Shown: positions 19,289-28,208, counted from the first letter of the stretch. The stretch: 64,000 nt of DNA from Alysiella filiformis (GCF_014054525.1 NZ_CP059564.1:258357-322356), one strand, 5' to 3'. Numbers and translations: made by a program. The notes: a model not told the origin generated them from the sequence alone.

Positions 19289-19301
19289 TGCAACAGTGCG
19301 A

Positions 19302-19544
19302 TTATTTGTCGCTGATGTGTTTTTCAATGGTCAAATTGGCAGGTGTGTGTTCGCCAACGTATTTCCATTTTAAAGTATCGTGATTGCGTGGCGTTTTAAA
19401 ACCTTTAAACTGAACAGCTTGCAAGCTGGGAATCTTGCCATGTGCAATTTGCGGTTCAGCGCGAACATCATCGCGCACAGAATACGATGCCAAAGCGTTG
19501 GCAGACAAAACGGCAGCAAATAAAAATAAAGCAGATTTTTTCAT
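19302..19544 (-). CDS. Small secreted protein of unknown function
   Basis: 80 residues from ATG 19544, which has GGA about 9 nt upstream; a start at 19556 (MEKI) is also possible. MKKSALFLFAAVLSANALA is a clear signal peptide, with cleavage after ALA. The mature part of about 60 residues is basic (KGFKTPRNHD, KWKYVGEH) and lacks Cys. I do not recognise a family. Confidence 0.65.
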   Translation of the reverse strand: MKKSALFLFAAVLSANALASYSVRDDVRAEPQIAHGKIPSLQAVQFKGFKTPRNHDTLKWKYVGEHTPANLTIEKHISDK

Positions 19545-19767
19545 GATTTTTTCCATTGTGTTTTTTGATGTATGTGTGTGTGTTTCGCCTTGTTTGACGA
19601 AGGGCGCATTATAAGCACAGACCCAGCCGCGATTAAGCCCCATTTCGTAAAAACAGTTTTTCCTAAAAAGAAATAATTATCACAAATATCAACCAATTTC
19701 AAAATAATAAGAAATATTCTTAAAAAGAAACACCGTGCATACACGCTTTTTTCAGGCAGCCTTTTGC

Positions 19768-19773
19768 TATAAT
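19768..19773 (+). promoter_or_regulatory. Extended -10 (TGCTATAAT) for hrpA
   Basis: TTTTGCTATAAT lies 38 bp before the hrpA start, just after a DUS. The TGn extension is present; the -35 region is poor. hemA has the same TTTTGCTATAAT form. Confidence 0.55.
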
Positions 19774-19810
19774 TGCGCCCATTTTTAATGATTGTTTTGA
19801 AATAAAGACG

Positions 19811-22800
19811 ATGAAACCCGATTTCACCCAAATTCTGTGCAAAGACCGCCATTTTCTGAAAAACGCATTCAGGCAGCCTGAAAAATTCGGCGGCTTGGAA
19901 AAAGTGCAACAAAAATACCAAAAATCCCACGAAATTTACCTGAAAAAACACGAAAATCGCCCAAAAGTTGAACTCAATGCCGATTTGCCCGTTTACGAAA
20001 AACGCGATGAAATCCGCACCGCCATTGCCGAAAATCAAGTTGTGATTATTTGTGGCGAAACGGGTTCGGGCAAAACCACCCAAATTCCGCAAATTTGTTT
20101 GGAAATGGGGCGTGGCATCGGTGGCTTAATCGGGCATACCCAACCCAGACGTTTGGCGGCACGCTCGGTGGCGGAGCGCATTGCCGAAGAATTGCACAGC
20201 GAAATCGGGCTAGCCGTTGGCTATAAAGTGCGTTTTAATGAGCAAACTTCGCCACATTCTTTCATTAAATTGATGACAGACGGCATTTTATTATCCGAAA
20301 CCCAATCCGACCGTTTTCTCAATCAATACGACACGATTATCATTGACGAAGCCCACGAACGCAGCCTGAACATTGATTTTCTGCTGGGCTACCTGAAACA
20401 GCTTTTGCCCAAACGCCCTGATTTAAAAGTGATTATCACGTCTGCCACCATAGACGCAAACCGATTTTCACAACATTTCAACAACGCACCCGTGATTGAA
20501 GTGAGCGGGCGCACCTATCCAGTGGAAATTTTGTATCGTCCCATCAAGCAGTTAGATGAAGATGAAACCGAAATGGCAATCCCAGACGCGATTGTGGACG
20601 CGGCAGACGAATTGGCAAATCATGGCGAGGGCGACATCTTGGTGTTTTTGGCAGGCGAGCGCGAAATCCGCGAAGCTGCCGAAGCCTTGCGAAAATCGCC
20701 TTTACGCAAAAATGACGACATTTTGCCGCTTTTTGCACGCTTATCGGCGCAAGAACAGCACAAAATCTTCCACCCCACAGGCACGAAAAGGCGCATTATT
20801 TTGGCGACCAATGTGGCGGAAACTTCGCTGACCGTGCCGCGCATTCGTTTTGTGATAGACACGGGTTTGGCGCGAGTCAAACGCTATTCGGCACGGGCAA
20901 AAGTGGAACAGTTGCACGTTGAAAAAATTTCACAAGCCGCAGCCAAACAACGCGCTGGACGTTGTGGGCGCGTGTCGTCTGGCGTGTGTATCCGTTTGTT
21001 TTCCGAAGAAGATTTTTTGGCACGACCTGAATTTACCGACCCAGAGATTATCCGCAGCAATTTGGCGGCGGTGATTTTGCGTTCAGCCAGCCTGAAATTG
21101 GGCGATTTGGCAAAATTCCCATTTATTCAAGCACCTGAAAGCAAATTCATCAATGACGGTTATCAGATTTTGCAGGAATTGGGCGCGGTAGATGAAATCA
21201 AATTCACTCCCTCTCCCTCTGGGAGAGGGTTAGGGAGAGGACAGCACACGCCTGAAAATTCCCTCTCCCCAGCCCTCTCCCAAGGGGAGAGGGGGCAGTG
21301 GCAACTGACCGAGCTAGGCGAAAAAATGGCGCGTTTGCCCATAGACCCCAAAATCGCACGCATTTTGTTAGCCGCACAAGTGCATGATTGTATGGCGGAA
21401 ATGTTGATTATTGTGTCGGCATTGTCGGTGCAAGACCCACGCGAACGTCCGCTTGAATTGCGCGAAACCGCCAACAAAGCCCACGAGCGTTTTGCCGACA
21501 AGCAATCGGATTTTTTGGCGTATTTGAATATTTGGGATTCGTATCAGCGCGAACGCGACAAAAAAGCCACGCGAAAACAATTATTTGATTGGTGTCATCA
21601 ATATTTCTTGTCGTTTGTGCGCATGCGAGAATGGCGCGAATTGCATCATCAACTGCTTGATATTGTGGTGGAAATGGGTTTGACCACGCGCGAAAATGCG
21701 TTCAGGCAGCCTGAAAATCTGTCTTTGTATCAGGAAATGGAGTTGGACAAAAATGCCGACATTGCCGCGCAAGCCAAGCAAAAACAAATCCACAAAAAAA
21801 ATCATCGCGCCCAAATTCATGCGAAAAAACAAGCCAGTTACGAGCAAATTCATCGTGCTTTGCTAACGGGTTTGGTAGCGAATGTGGGCATGAAAACGCC
21901 TGAAAATCATGATTATATGGGCGCGCGCGGTTCGCATTTTCATTTGTTCCCCGCGTCCGCGCTGTTTAAGGCGAAACCGAAATGGGTAATGGCGGCAGAA
22001 CTCACTGAAACAACAAGGCTTTACGCGCGTGATGTGGCGCAAATTCAGCCCGAATGGATAGAGCAGGAAACGCCCCATTTGGTGCGTTATCACTATTTTG
22101 AGCCGCATTGGGAGCGCAAACGCGGCGAAGTGGTGGCGAGCGAGCGCGTTACCTTTTACGGTTTGACGGTGTTGCCGCGCAGACCGATGGCGTATGCGCG
22201 TGTTGCGCCCGATGAAGCGCGTGAGTTGTTCATTCGTGGCGCATTGGTGGCGCAAGATTGTGATTTGAAAGCGGATTTTTTTGTGCACAATCAGAAATTG
22301 ATGCGCGAAATCAGCGACTTGGAACACAAGGCGCGTAAACAAGATGTGTTGGTAGATGATGAGATTGTGTATGAATTTTATCATAATATTATTCCAAAAT
22401 ATTATGTTTCAGGCAGCCTGAAAACGGTTGAGCCAACGAAATCTGTTCCCTCTCCATTTGGGAGAGGGCTAGGGAGAGGGAAAACCATTAATTTGGCAGA
22501 ATCCCTCTCCCCAACCCCCTCCCAAAGGGATAGGGGGCAAGTATCTGAAAATTCAAAAGTTTCAGGCAGCCTGAACGTGCCGATTGCCGATATTCGCACT
22601 TTTGAAGCGTGGTTGAAACAAGCCGAGCGCGAAAATCCCAAGCTTTTGTTTTTAAACAAAGAAGATTTAATGCAACACGCTGCCGCCCACATCACGGAAG
22701 AGCAGTTCCCCAAATTTTGGAAAAACGCAGACGGCAAATTCAAATTGTCCTACCGATTTGAGCCGCATCACATCATGGATGGCGTAACACTGACCCTGCC

Positions 22801-24070
22801 CTTAACCGTGCTGAACCGCATCAATCCACATCAACTGGAATGGCTGGTCGCTGGCATGGAGCGTGAAAAATTACAATTACTTATCAAGGCTTTACCCAAA
22901 CAAATCCGCCGAATTTGTGTGCCTGTGCCTGATTTCATTACCGAATTTTTGAGCCAAAACCCCGACAAATCCGCCCCCATTTTGCCGCAGCTCGCCCACG
23001 CCATCGCCAAAAAAGCAGGCGATATGCGCCTTTTGGAACAGATTGATTTGGACGAATGGGCGCGTTTCAGGCTGCCTGAACATTGTTATTTCAATTTGAA
23101 AATAGTGGACGATGGCGGTCAAGAATTGGCGATGGGGCGCGATTTAATCCAATTACAACAAGAACTTGGACAAGTTGCCAGTTTATCGTTCCGCGACAAC
23201 ACGCAAGAATTTGAGCGCGAAAATCTGAAAACTTGGGACATTGGCACTTTGCCCGAATCCATCAAATTTGCAAGGGGAAAACAACAGCTTACAGGCTATT
23301 TGGGTTTGCAAAAAGAGAAAAACGGCAACATTGCCTTGCGCCTGTTTGACACCGCATTGGCAGCGGAAATCGCCCACCGTCAAGGCGTGATTGAGTTGAT
23401 GAAATTGCAATTAAAAGAACAAGTTAAAGATTTGAACAAGGGCATTCAGGGGTTCACGCAACTGGCGATGTTGCTGAAACATTTGTCGGCGGACGCGCTG
23501 AAAGAGGACATCGCGCAGGCGGTGTGCGACCGTGCGTTTATTGGCGATGACGAGTTGCCGCGCGATGAAAAAACCTTTAAAGAACAAATCAAAAGGGCGC
23601 GCAGCCGTTTGCCAGCCGTGCGCGAGGCTTTGACGCGCTATTTGCAAGACACGGCGGCGGCGTATGCCGAATTGAACGCGAAATTGGCAAACGGCAAACA
23701 CCCACTTGCTCCCATTTTGCGTGCGCGTGTGCAGAAATTATTGGGGGAAAACTTTGCCAGTTCAACGCCTTGGGCGCAATGGGCGCGTTTGCCTGTGTAT
23801 TTGCGCGCGATGAGTTTGCGCATGGACAAATATTCGGGCAACCCCAGCCGCGACATGGCGCGTGAGGCGGACATTCAGCAACTGGAAAACATGTGGTCTG
23901 AAAAGGTGGAAAATTTGCAAAAACAGAATATGCCCGTTTCAGGCAGCCTGAAAGATTTTGGGTGGCAAATTGAAGAATTGCGTGTATCATTATTTGCGCA
24001 GGAGTTGAAAACGCCTAAACCCATTTCTATTAAAAGATTGTTGAAAGAATGGGAGAATTTGGGGAAATAA
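19811..24070 (+). CDS. hrpA: ATP-dependent RNA helicase HrpA, with two in-frame repeat insertions
   Basis: 1419 residues, longer than the about 1300 usual for HrpA. DEAH-box helicase: Walker A GETGSGKTT near residue 81, DEAHERS near 179, SATID, then the HA2/OB domains and the HrpA-specific C-terminal half ending LLKEWENLGK. Two stretches do not belong to the family: near residues 466-495 (PSPSGRGLGRG, LSPALSQGERG) and 877-910 (PSPFGRGLGRG, LSPTPSQRDRG). They are the CTCCCTCTCC repeat read in frame. The second is bounded on both sides by a DUS read as VSGSL. The frame is kept, so the protein is probably still made. Confidence 0.95.
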   Translation: MKPDFTQILCKDRHFLKNAFRQPEKFGGLEKVQQKYQKSHEIYLKKHENRPKVELNADLPVYEKRDEIRTAIAENQVVIICGETGSGKTTQIPQICLEMGRGIGGLIGHTQPRRLAARSVAERIAEELHSEIGLAVGYKVRFNEQTSPHSFIKLMTDGILLSETQSDRFLNQYDTIIIDEAHERSLNIDFLLGYLKQLLPKRPDLKVIITSATIDANRFSQHFNNAPVIEVSGRTYPVEILYRPIKQLDEDETEMAIPDAIVDAADELANHGEGDILVFLAGEREIREAAEALRKSPLRKNDDILPLFARLSAQEQHKIFHPTGTKRRIILATNVAETSLTVPRIRFVIDTGLARVKRYSARAKVEQLHVEKISQAAAKQRAGRCGRVSSGVCIRLFSEEDFLARPEFTDPEIIRSNLAAVILRSASLKLGDLAKFPFIQAPESKFINDGYQILQELGAVDEIKFTPSPSGRGLGRGQHTPENSLSPALSQGERGQWQLTELGEKMARLPIDPKIARILLAAQVHDCMAEMLIIVSALSVQDPRERPLELRETANKAHERFADKQSDFLAYLNIWDSYQRERDKKATRKQLFDWCHQYFLSFVRMREWRELHHQLLDIVVEMGLTTRENAFRQPENLSLYQEMELDKNADIAAQAKQKQIHKKNHRAQIHAKKQASYEQIHRALLTGLVANVGMKTPENHDYMGARGSHFHLFPASALFKAKPKWVMAAELTETTRLYARDVAQIQPEWIEQETPHLVRYHYFEPHWERKRGEVVASERVTFYGLTVLPRRPMAYARVAPDEARELFIRGALVAQDCDLKADFFVHNQKLMREISDLEHKARKQDVLVDDEIVYEFYHNIIPKYYVSGSLKTVEPTKSVPSPFGRGLGRGKTINLAESLSPTPSQRDRGQVSENSKVSGSLNVPIADIRTFEAWLKQAERENPKLLFLNKEDLMQHAAAHITEEQFPKFWKNADGKFKLSYRFEPHHIMDGVTLTLPLTVLNRINPHQLEWLVAGMEREKLQLLIKALPKQIRRICVPVPDFITEFLSQNPDKSAPILPQLAHAIAKKAGDMRLLEQIDLDEWARFRLPEHCYFNLKIVDDGGQELAMGRDLIQLQQELGQVASLSFRDNTQEFERENLKTWDIGTLPESIKFARGKQQLTGYLGLQKEKNGNIALRLFDTALAAEIAHRQGVIELMKLQLKEQVKDLNKGIQGFTQLAMLLKHLSADALKEDIAQAVCDRAFIGDDELPRDEKTFKEQIKRARSRLPAVREALTRYLQDTAAAYAELNAKLANGKHPLAPILRARVQKLLGENFASSTPWAQWARLPVYLRAMSLRMDKYSGNPSRDMAREADIQQLENMWSEKVENLQKQNMPVSGSLKDFGWQIEELRVSLFAQELKTPKPISIKRLLKEWENLGK
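21207..21297. repeat. CTCCCTCTCC repeat inserted in frame in hrpA (first copy)
   Basis: CTCCCTCTCCCTCTGGGAGA then, after 30 bp, CTCTCCCAAGGGGAGAGGG. It interrupts the stretch that in other HrpA proteins passes directly into LT.LGE.MARLP. Same core as 3611-3783. Confidence 0.8.
22441..22541. repeat. CTCCCTCTCC repeat inserted in frame in hrpA (second copy, DUS-flanked)
   Basis: TCCCTCTCCATTTGGGAGAG and CTCCCAAAGGGATAGGGGG. It is bounded by TTTCAGGCAGCCTGAAAA at 22409 and TTTCAGGCAGCCTGAACG at 22559, both read as VSGSL. Confidence 0.8.
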
Positions 24071-24125
24071 ATTTCAGGCTTGCCTGAAAAAATTGTGTTA
24101 CACTTAACCAAACGTATCATATACC

Positions 24126-24350
24126 ATGACGCAAGCAACGCTTTTTAAAAGCAATCAAACGCAAGCCGTACGTTTACCCAAAGCCGTTGCCTTTCCCGAT
24201 GGCGTGAAAAAAGTGGAAGTGGTGGTTTTGGGCAAAACCCGTTTACTCACGCCCAGCGAAAATTTGTGGGACGACTGGTTTGCGCAATTACCGCAAGTTG
24301 ATTTCCCCGACCGTGAACCGACTTTTCAAGCCGAACGCGAAAGTTTTTAA
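24126..24350 (+). CDS. vapB: VapB-type antitoxin (AbrB/SpoVT fold)
   Basis: 74 residues. TLFKSNQTQAVRLPKAVAFP is the DNA-binding AbrB-like arm of VapB antitoxins, and the C-terminus (WDDWFAQLPQVDF, RESF) is the toxin-binding tail. It would neutralise VapC and repress its own promoter. The toxin gene starts 2 bp after its stop but is broken, so the antitoxin is now an orphan unless a VapC elsewhere pairs with it. Confidence 0.88.
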   Translation: MTQATLFKSNQTQAVRLPKAVAFPDGVKKVEVVVLGKTRLLTPSENLWDDWFAQLPQVDFPDREPTFQAERESF

Positions 24351-24352
24351 TC

Positions 24353-24747
24353 ATGTTGCGCTATATGTTAGACACCAATATTTGCATTTACACGATTAAA
24401 AATAATCCTGTAATTGTGCGTGAAAAATTCCAGTAACATCAACACCATTTATGTATGAGCAGCATTGTGTTAAGTGAATTGTTGTATGGTGCGGAAAAAT
24501 CGGACACGCCCACAAAATCATTGGCATTGATTGAGAGCTTGGCAGCGCGTTTGGAAGTGTTGGATTTTGATGAGAATGCGGCGGCGCATTCGGCTGAAAT
24601 TCGCGCGGAATTAGCCAAAAAGGCACACCCATTGGGCATTATGATGTGCTGATTGCGGGGCATGCACGCAGTCGTGGGCTGGTTTTGGTCAGCAATAATT
24701 TGCGTGAATTTGAGCGTGTGGGTGGGCTGAGTTTTCAGGCAGCCTGA
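24353..24747 (+). pseudogene. vapC: VapC PIN-domain toxin, inactivated by a stop codon and a frameshift
   Basis: The frame opens MLRYMLDTNICIYTIKN with the first catalytic Asp, then meets TAA at 24434-24436 (codon 28). The same frame resumes (LCMSSIVLSELLYGAEK), passes AAAHSAEIRAELAKK, and a second defect near 24640 shifts the remaining part (YDVLIAGHARSRGLVLVSN, NLREFERV) by one frame. The last codons are supplied by a DUS (SFQAA, TGA). The PIN Asp/Glu residues are split over three pieces, so no active RNase is expected. The piece starting at 24455 alone lacks the DTN motif. Confidence 0.85.
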
Positions 24748-24839
24748 AAATGAAACTTCGCTTATCAAAATATTAAAAAACAAACAAGTAAACGAATCAA
24801 ATAATCAAATTAATTAAAACTTATTTAAGGATATTAAAA

Positions 24840-25718
24840 ATGGCGCGTTCAACAAAAGTTATTCAAATTTCAGGTATTAATATTGTTACTCAACCACATA
24901 CACCTGAAACATATATTCAATTATTGAGAGAAGTTAATCAAATTGCGATTCCTGTAAGTGGTAATGAACATTTGATGATTTCGGGCTTGCGACCGCATAT
25001 TGAGAACGGAGACTGGTTATCTGGAATTGAAGGAGAAATTGTTAAATTTTCAAATATTGATGAACACTCCCAATGGATTAACCTTACTTCTGGACATTTA
25101 TTAGAGAAAGGGGAGGAACCTGAAATACCAAAAAATATTCGTCCAAATGGTGCATTATTTCCATTTATTTTTTACCCAAAAAATATTGATGGGAACTCAC
25201 ATAAACTATTCTATATTAGTAAATCTAGAAATTCTCATACAAAAAAAGATGATACTTTGTCTCCTAATTTTGTAAAAAAATTATTTGATAAGCTATTTGA
25301 TAATCCTGATATTAAATTAAAATTTGATTCCATTGAAGTAACTGTCATTCCCCGTACAGATGCTTTAGAACAAATTTTCAAATTACCAAAATTAAATAAA
25401 TTATATTTACAAATTACCCCACCTAATCCTGATGATTTGGAAGAAATGGAATGTAAATTATTAGAACGCTATAACAGATTAAATGTAAAAAGAGTTGAAG
25501 AAACTTATATTGGAAATGGAGACCATATTGAGCCCGATGAAGAATTAAAATCAATGGCTCGCATTGCTGCTCATAATGGTTTTGTCCAAGGAACTGGTAA
25601 AGATAGTGAAGGAAAAACCGTTGAACTTTCTACAACACAGGTGCCTATGAAAGAAGCTATCACTGTAGATAATAATACAGGAGCAGAACGCGAAGCTTTA
25701 AGGAGTTTTAAATTATGA
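24840..25718 (+). CDS. AT-rich accessory gene, DUF4747-like, first gene of a two-gene cassette
   Basis: 292 residues, no signal peptide or helix. N-terminus KVIQISGINIVTQPHTPETY, middle FISKSR-like and VKKLFDKLFD, then VTVIPRTDALEQIFKLPKL, ITPPNPDDLEE and a conserved-looking MARIAAHNGFVQGTGKD near residue 240. From memory this pattern resembles DUF4747, a family without assigned function; I could not check. Codon use is markedly AT-rich against both sides. RBS AAGGAT precedes ATG 24840. The partner membrane protein starts 9 bp after its stop, so they form an operon. Confidence 0.7.
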   Translation: MARSTKVIQISGINIVTQPHTPETYIQLLREVNQIAIPVSGNEHLMISGLRPHIENGDWLSGIEGEIVKFSNIDEHSQWINLTSGHLLEKGEEPEIPKNIRPNGALFPFIFYPKNIDGNSHKLFYISKSRNSHTKKDDTLSPNFVKKLFDKLFDNPDIKLKFDSIEVTVIPRTDALEQIFKLPKLNKLYLQITPPNPDDLEEMECKLLERYNRLNVKRVEETYIGNGDHIEPDEELKSMARIAAHNGFVQGTGKDSEGKTVELSTTQVPMKEAITVDNNTGAEREALRSFKL

Positions 25719-25727
25719 GGTTAAGAA

Positions 25728-26315
25728 ATGTTTAAACAATGGCAAGGATTTATCCGCACAATACAAAGATATTGGAAAAATTATGGTGGAATAAAGGCTA
25801 TTTTAACTTCACCTTATTTTCATATTTCCATAATTTTAACAATATTGACACTACCATTTTGGTGGATAGAGAAATGGTGGGATAATAGTTTATCCATTAT
25901 TCCAAATATACTCGGATTTACATTAGGTGGCTTTGCAATTTTTTTAGGTTATGGTAATGATAAATTTAGAAGTCTTATGGCATGCGAAGATGAAAAAGGT
26001 TACTCCCCCTATATGGAAGTAGTAAGTTCATTTCTACATTTTGTCATTATACAAATATGCTCCATAATTATTTCTTTGATTGCTAAATCATTAGATATGA
26101 TGCCTAATATGATTAAAACAATTAACAAAGATTGTACATGTTATATCATAATAACCAAATTAACTGCCGCGTTAGGCTACACCGTTTTCTTATACAGTAT
26201 TCTACTGGCTTTTGCTACTAGTTTTGCATTATATAGACTGGCTTCTATATATTCTCAATTTGAAACAATGGAACATAAAAATCAAAGTAATAATACAAAT
26301 AATACAAAGGAATAA
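25728..26315 (+). CDS. AT-rich membrane protein, second gene of the cassette
   Basis: 195 residues. Four hydrophobic segments: about residues 31-48 (SIILTILTLPFWW), 56-78 (IPNILGFTLGGFAIFLGYG), 103-125 (FLHFVIIQICSIIISLIA) and 145-172. A Trp-rich WWIEKWWDN follows helix 1, and a polar, Asn-rich tail closes the protein. No family recognised. Together with the soluble gene upstream it has the form of a sensor plus membrane effector, as in several abortive-infection systems; that role is inference only. It ends 2 bp before a mutM fragment. Confidence 0.65.
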   Translation: MFKQWQGFIRTIQRYWKNYGGIKAILTSPYFHISIILTILTLPFWWIEKWWDNSLSIIPNILGFTLGGFAIFLGYGNDKFRSLMACEDEKGYSPYMEVVSSFLHFVIIQICSIIISLIAKSLDMMPNMIKTINKDCTCYIIITKLTAALGYTVFLYSILLAFATSFALYRLASIYSQFETMEHKNQSNNTNNTKE

Positions 26316-26317
26316 CC

Positions 26318-26482
26318 ATGCCCGAACTCCCCGAAGTAGAAACCACTCTACGCGGCAAAAAAATCGCCCAAACCCTTGTTCGTCAAGCCAAATCGCGCTG
26401 GCAAATGCCACCTGATTTGGTGAGCAAAGCAAGTAGGTTAAATTACAAACCCAACACAATCTCCTTTATTTTCAATGGTTAA
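26318..26482 (+). pseudogene. 5' fragment of mutM (54-codon ORF)
   Basis: [13 protein letters not shown] is followed directly by [12 protein letters not shown] and RWQMPPDLV, matching the mutM start at 4499 except for an exact 21-bp deletion between two GGC triplets. Homology stops after GATTTGG at about 26419, where a hairpin repeat takes over and the frame ends at 26482. The catalytic core and the zinc finger are absent, so no glycosylase activity is expected. Confidence 0.85.
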
Positions 26483-26519
26483 TGTGTTGGGTTTTTAACC
26501 CAACCTACTTCTGCTTTGT
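26426..26519. repeat. AAGTAGGTT ... AACCTACTT hairpin repeat
   Basis: Left arm CAAAGCAAGTAGGTTAAATT, right arm TTTAACCCAACCTACTTCTG, with inner AACCCAACACA/TGTGTTGGGTT pairing. It cuts off the mutM fragment. Confidence 0.75.
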
Positions 26520-26624
26520 CAATCCAAACCGCTCTTTCCCCCATCAATACATTGACTGCAAAAGCAATCCCATCATATCACAGCCGCAACGCAATGATGT
26601 GGGCATCCCTTTCCCCTATAATTT

Positions 26625-26731
26625 TATGGTCGTTTAAAATTAAAATAGAACAAGGCGACAACGCCCGCCGTGTACGGATGGTACATAAGGGCGTTGGCAA
26701 CGCTGTACTATTTGTATTTTAAACGACTATA
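26625..26731. mobile_element. Correia-like repeat element (CREE), short form
   Basis: 107 bp. Read on the minus strand it begins TATAGTCGTTTAAAATAC, continues GTACAGCGTTGCC, CGGCGGGCGTTGTCGCCTTG, and ends TTTTAAACGACCATA. Neisserial Correia elements begin TATAGTGGATTAAA, share the GTACGGCGTTGCC and GTCGCCTTGTCCTG blocks and have a short form of about this length. The terminal repeats and TA ends agree. 26520-26624 holds nothing recognisable. Confidence 0.75.
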
Positions 26732-26806
26732 TTTTGCGTTATGATTTCGGTTTTGTGGCTTGATGTGATTCAGGCTGCCTGAAACTTTCAATTTAAAGGA
26801 ATCATC

Positions 26807-27346
26807 TTGAAAAACCAATGGCTTATCCCTACCCTTTTGGCATTCACTTTGGCGGCTTGTGGCAAAGACAGCGACAAAATCGGCGAAGCATCAACCGTAT
26901 TCAATATGCTTGGCAAAAACGACCGCATTGAAATTGAAGCCTTTGACGACCCCGATGTGCAAGGCTTATCCTGCTTTTTGTCGTATGCCAAAAAAGGCGG
27001 CTTGAAAGAAACCGTTAATTTAGAAGAAGATGCCAGCGATGCGTCTGTATCGTGCGTGCAAACCGCGCCCCAAATTGCATTTAATGAAAACGCGCTGGCA
27101 AAACCACGCAAAGTGTTCAAACGCAATGCCAGCTTTGCCTTCAAAAGCCTGCAAATTGTGCGCTATTACGACCCCAAACGCAAAGCACTCGCCTATTTGG
27201 TTTACAGCGATAAAATCATTGAGGGTTCGCCCAAAAATTCTTTGAGCGCGTTTTCGTGTCATGGCACGGTGGCGGCTCAGGCTGCCTCGGCACTGACACC
27301 CAGCCAGCAGCAAGTGGGCGCGTGTTTGATTGAAACGGCAAGATAA
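26807..27346 (+). CDS. creA: CreA-family lipoprotein
   Basis: 179 residues with a TTG start at 26807, chosen because AAAGGA lies 6 nt upstream and the resulting N-terminus is a full lipoprotein signal ending LAAC (Cys18). The mature part has [43 protein letters not shown] and DASDASVSC, the conserved CreA core. CreA proteins are periplasmic or lipid-anchored and of unknown biochemical role despite the name. A DUS lies upstream. It is 20 bp from hisI and may share a transcript. Confidence 0.85.
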   Translation: MKNQWLIPTLLAFTLAACGKDSDKIGEASTVFNMLGKNDRIEIEAFDDPDVQGLSCFLSYAKKGGLKETVNLEEDASDASVSCVQTAPQIAFNENALAKPRKVFKRNASFAFKSLQIVRYYDPKRKALAYLVYSDKIIEGSPKNSLSAFSCHGTVAAQAASALTPSQQQVGACLIETAR

Positions 27347-27365
27347 TGAAACAAAAGGAAAAACA

Positions 27366-27761
27366 ATGAATGCTCTGATTGACGCGGTAAAATGGGACGC
27401 CAACGGCTTGGTGTGCGCCATTGCCCAAGATTGGCAAACGGGGCGCGTACTCATGGTTGCCTATATGAACGCGCAAGCCTTGCAACAAACCGCGCAAACG
27501 GGTTTGGCGCATTATTACAGCCGCAGCCGCCAACGCCAATGGCAAAAAGGCGAAGAATCGGGTCATGTGCAACGTGTGCGCGAATTGCGTTTGGATTGCG
27601 ATGGCGATGCGATTATCATGCAAATTGAGCAAGTGGGCGGCATGGCTTGCCACACGGGGCGCGAAAGCTGTTTTTATCGCGTTTGGGAACACGGCAACTG
27701 GCAAATCCGCGATGCCGTGTTGAAAGACGAACGCGAAATTTATGGTCAAGTGCATGAATGA
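27366..27761 (+). CDS. hisI: Phosphoribosyl-AMP cyclohydrolase
   Basis: 131 residues from ATG 27366 (RBS AAAGGA). Third step of histidine synthesis: opens the adenine ring of PR-AMP. Conserved [26 protein letters not shown] and [11 protein letters not shown] hold the zinc and magnesium ligands. Separate from HisE, which follows 44 bp downstream, as in other Neisseriaceae. Confidence 0.96.
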   Translation: MNALIDAVKWDANGLVCAIAQDWQTGRVLMVAYMNAQALQQTAQTGLAHYYSRSRQRQWQKGEESGHVQRVRELRLDCDGDAIIMQIEQVGGMACHTGRESCFYRVWEHGNWQIRDAVLKDEREIYGQVHE

Positions 27762-27805
27762 ATGTTCAGGCAGCCTGAAAAGCATTTTTATTAAGGAAAA
27801 CAATC

Positions 27806-28126
27806 ATGTCTGAAATTTTATCGCAAATTCAAAATGTGCTGGAAGAACGCAAATCCGCCAATCCCGAAACGTCCTACACCGCCCAACTTTTGCACAAAGG
27901 CGAAGACAAAATCTTGAAAAAAGTCATCGAAGAAGCAGGCGAAGTGCTGATGGCAAGCAAAGACGGCGGCGGCGAACACCTGATTTACGAAACCGCCGAT
28001 TTGTGGTTTCACAGCATGATTTTGCTGGCACACCACGGTTTGCGCGTGGAAGAGGTGTTGCAAGAATTGGCGCGGCGGCAGGGGCTATCGGGTTTGGTTG
28101 AAAAAGCCAATCGTGCCGAAAAATAG
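27806..28126 (+). CDS. hisE: Phosphoribosyl-ATP pyrophosphatase
   Basis: 106 residues. Second step of histidine synthesis, hydrolysing PR-ATP to PR-AMP. All-alpha MazG-like fold: YTAQLLHKGEDKILKKVIEEAGEV with the metal-binding Glu residues, and YETADLWFHSMILL. RBS AAGGA at 27793. Same strand and close to hisI and hinT. Confidence 0.95.
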   Translation: MSEILSQIQNVLEERKSANPETSYTAQLLHKGEDKILKKVIEEAGEVLMASKDGGGEHLIYETADLWFHSMILLAHHGLRVEEVLQELARRQGLSGLVEKANRAEK

Positions 28127-28208
28127 ACAACACCATGGCAAAATCGCATTAAAATATCGTTTTTTTGACGCAAAAGCAGCTTTTCAGGCTGCCTGAAAGG
28201 AAAAAATC

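Noticed and set aside
24455-24652. A shorter functional toxin starting at 24455
   Set aside because: It lacks the DTN motif and the C-terminal PIN residues, so it would not be an active VapC.
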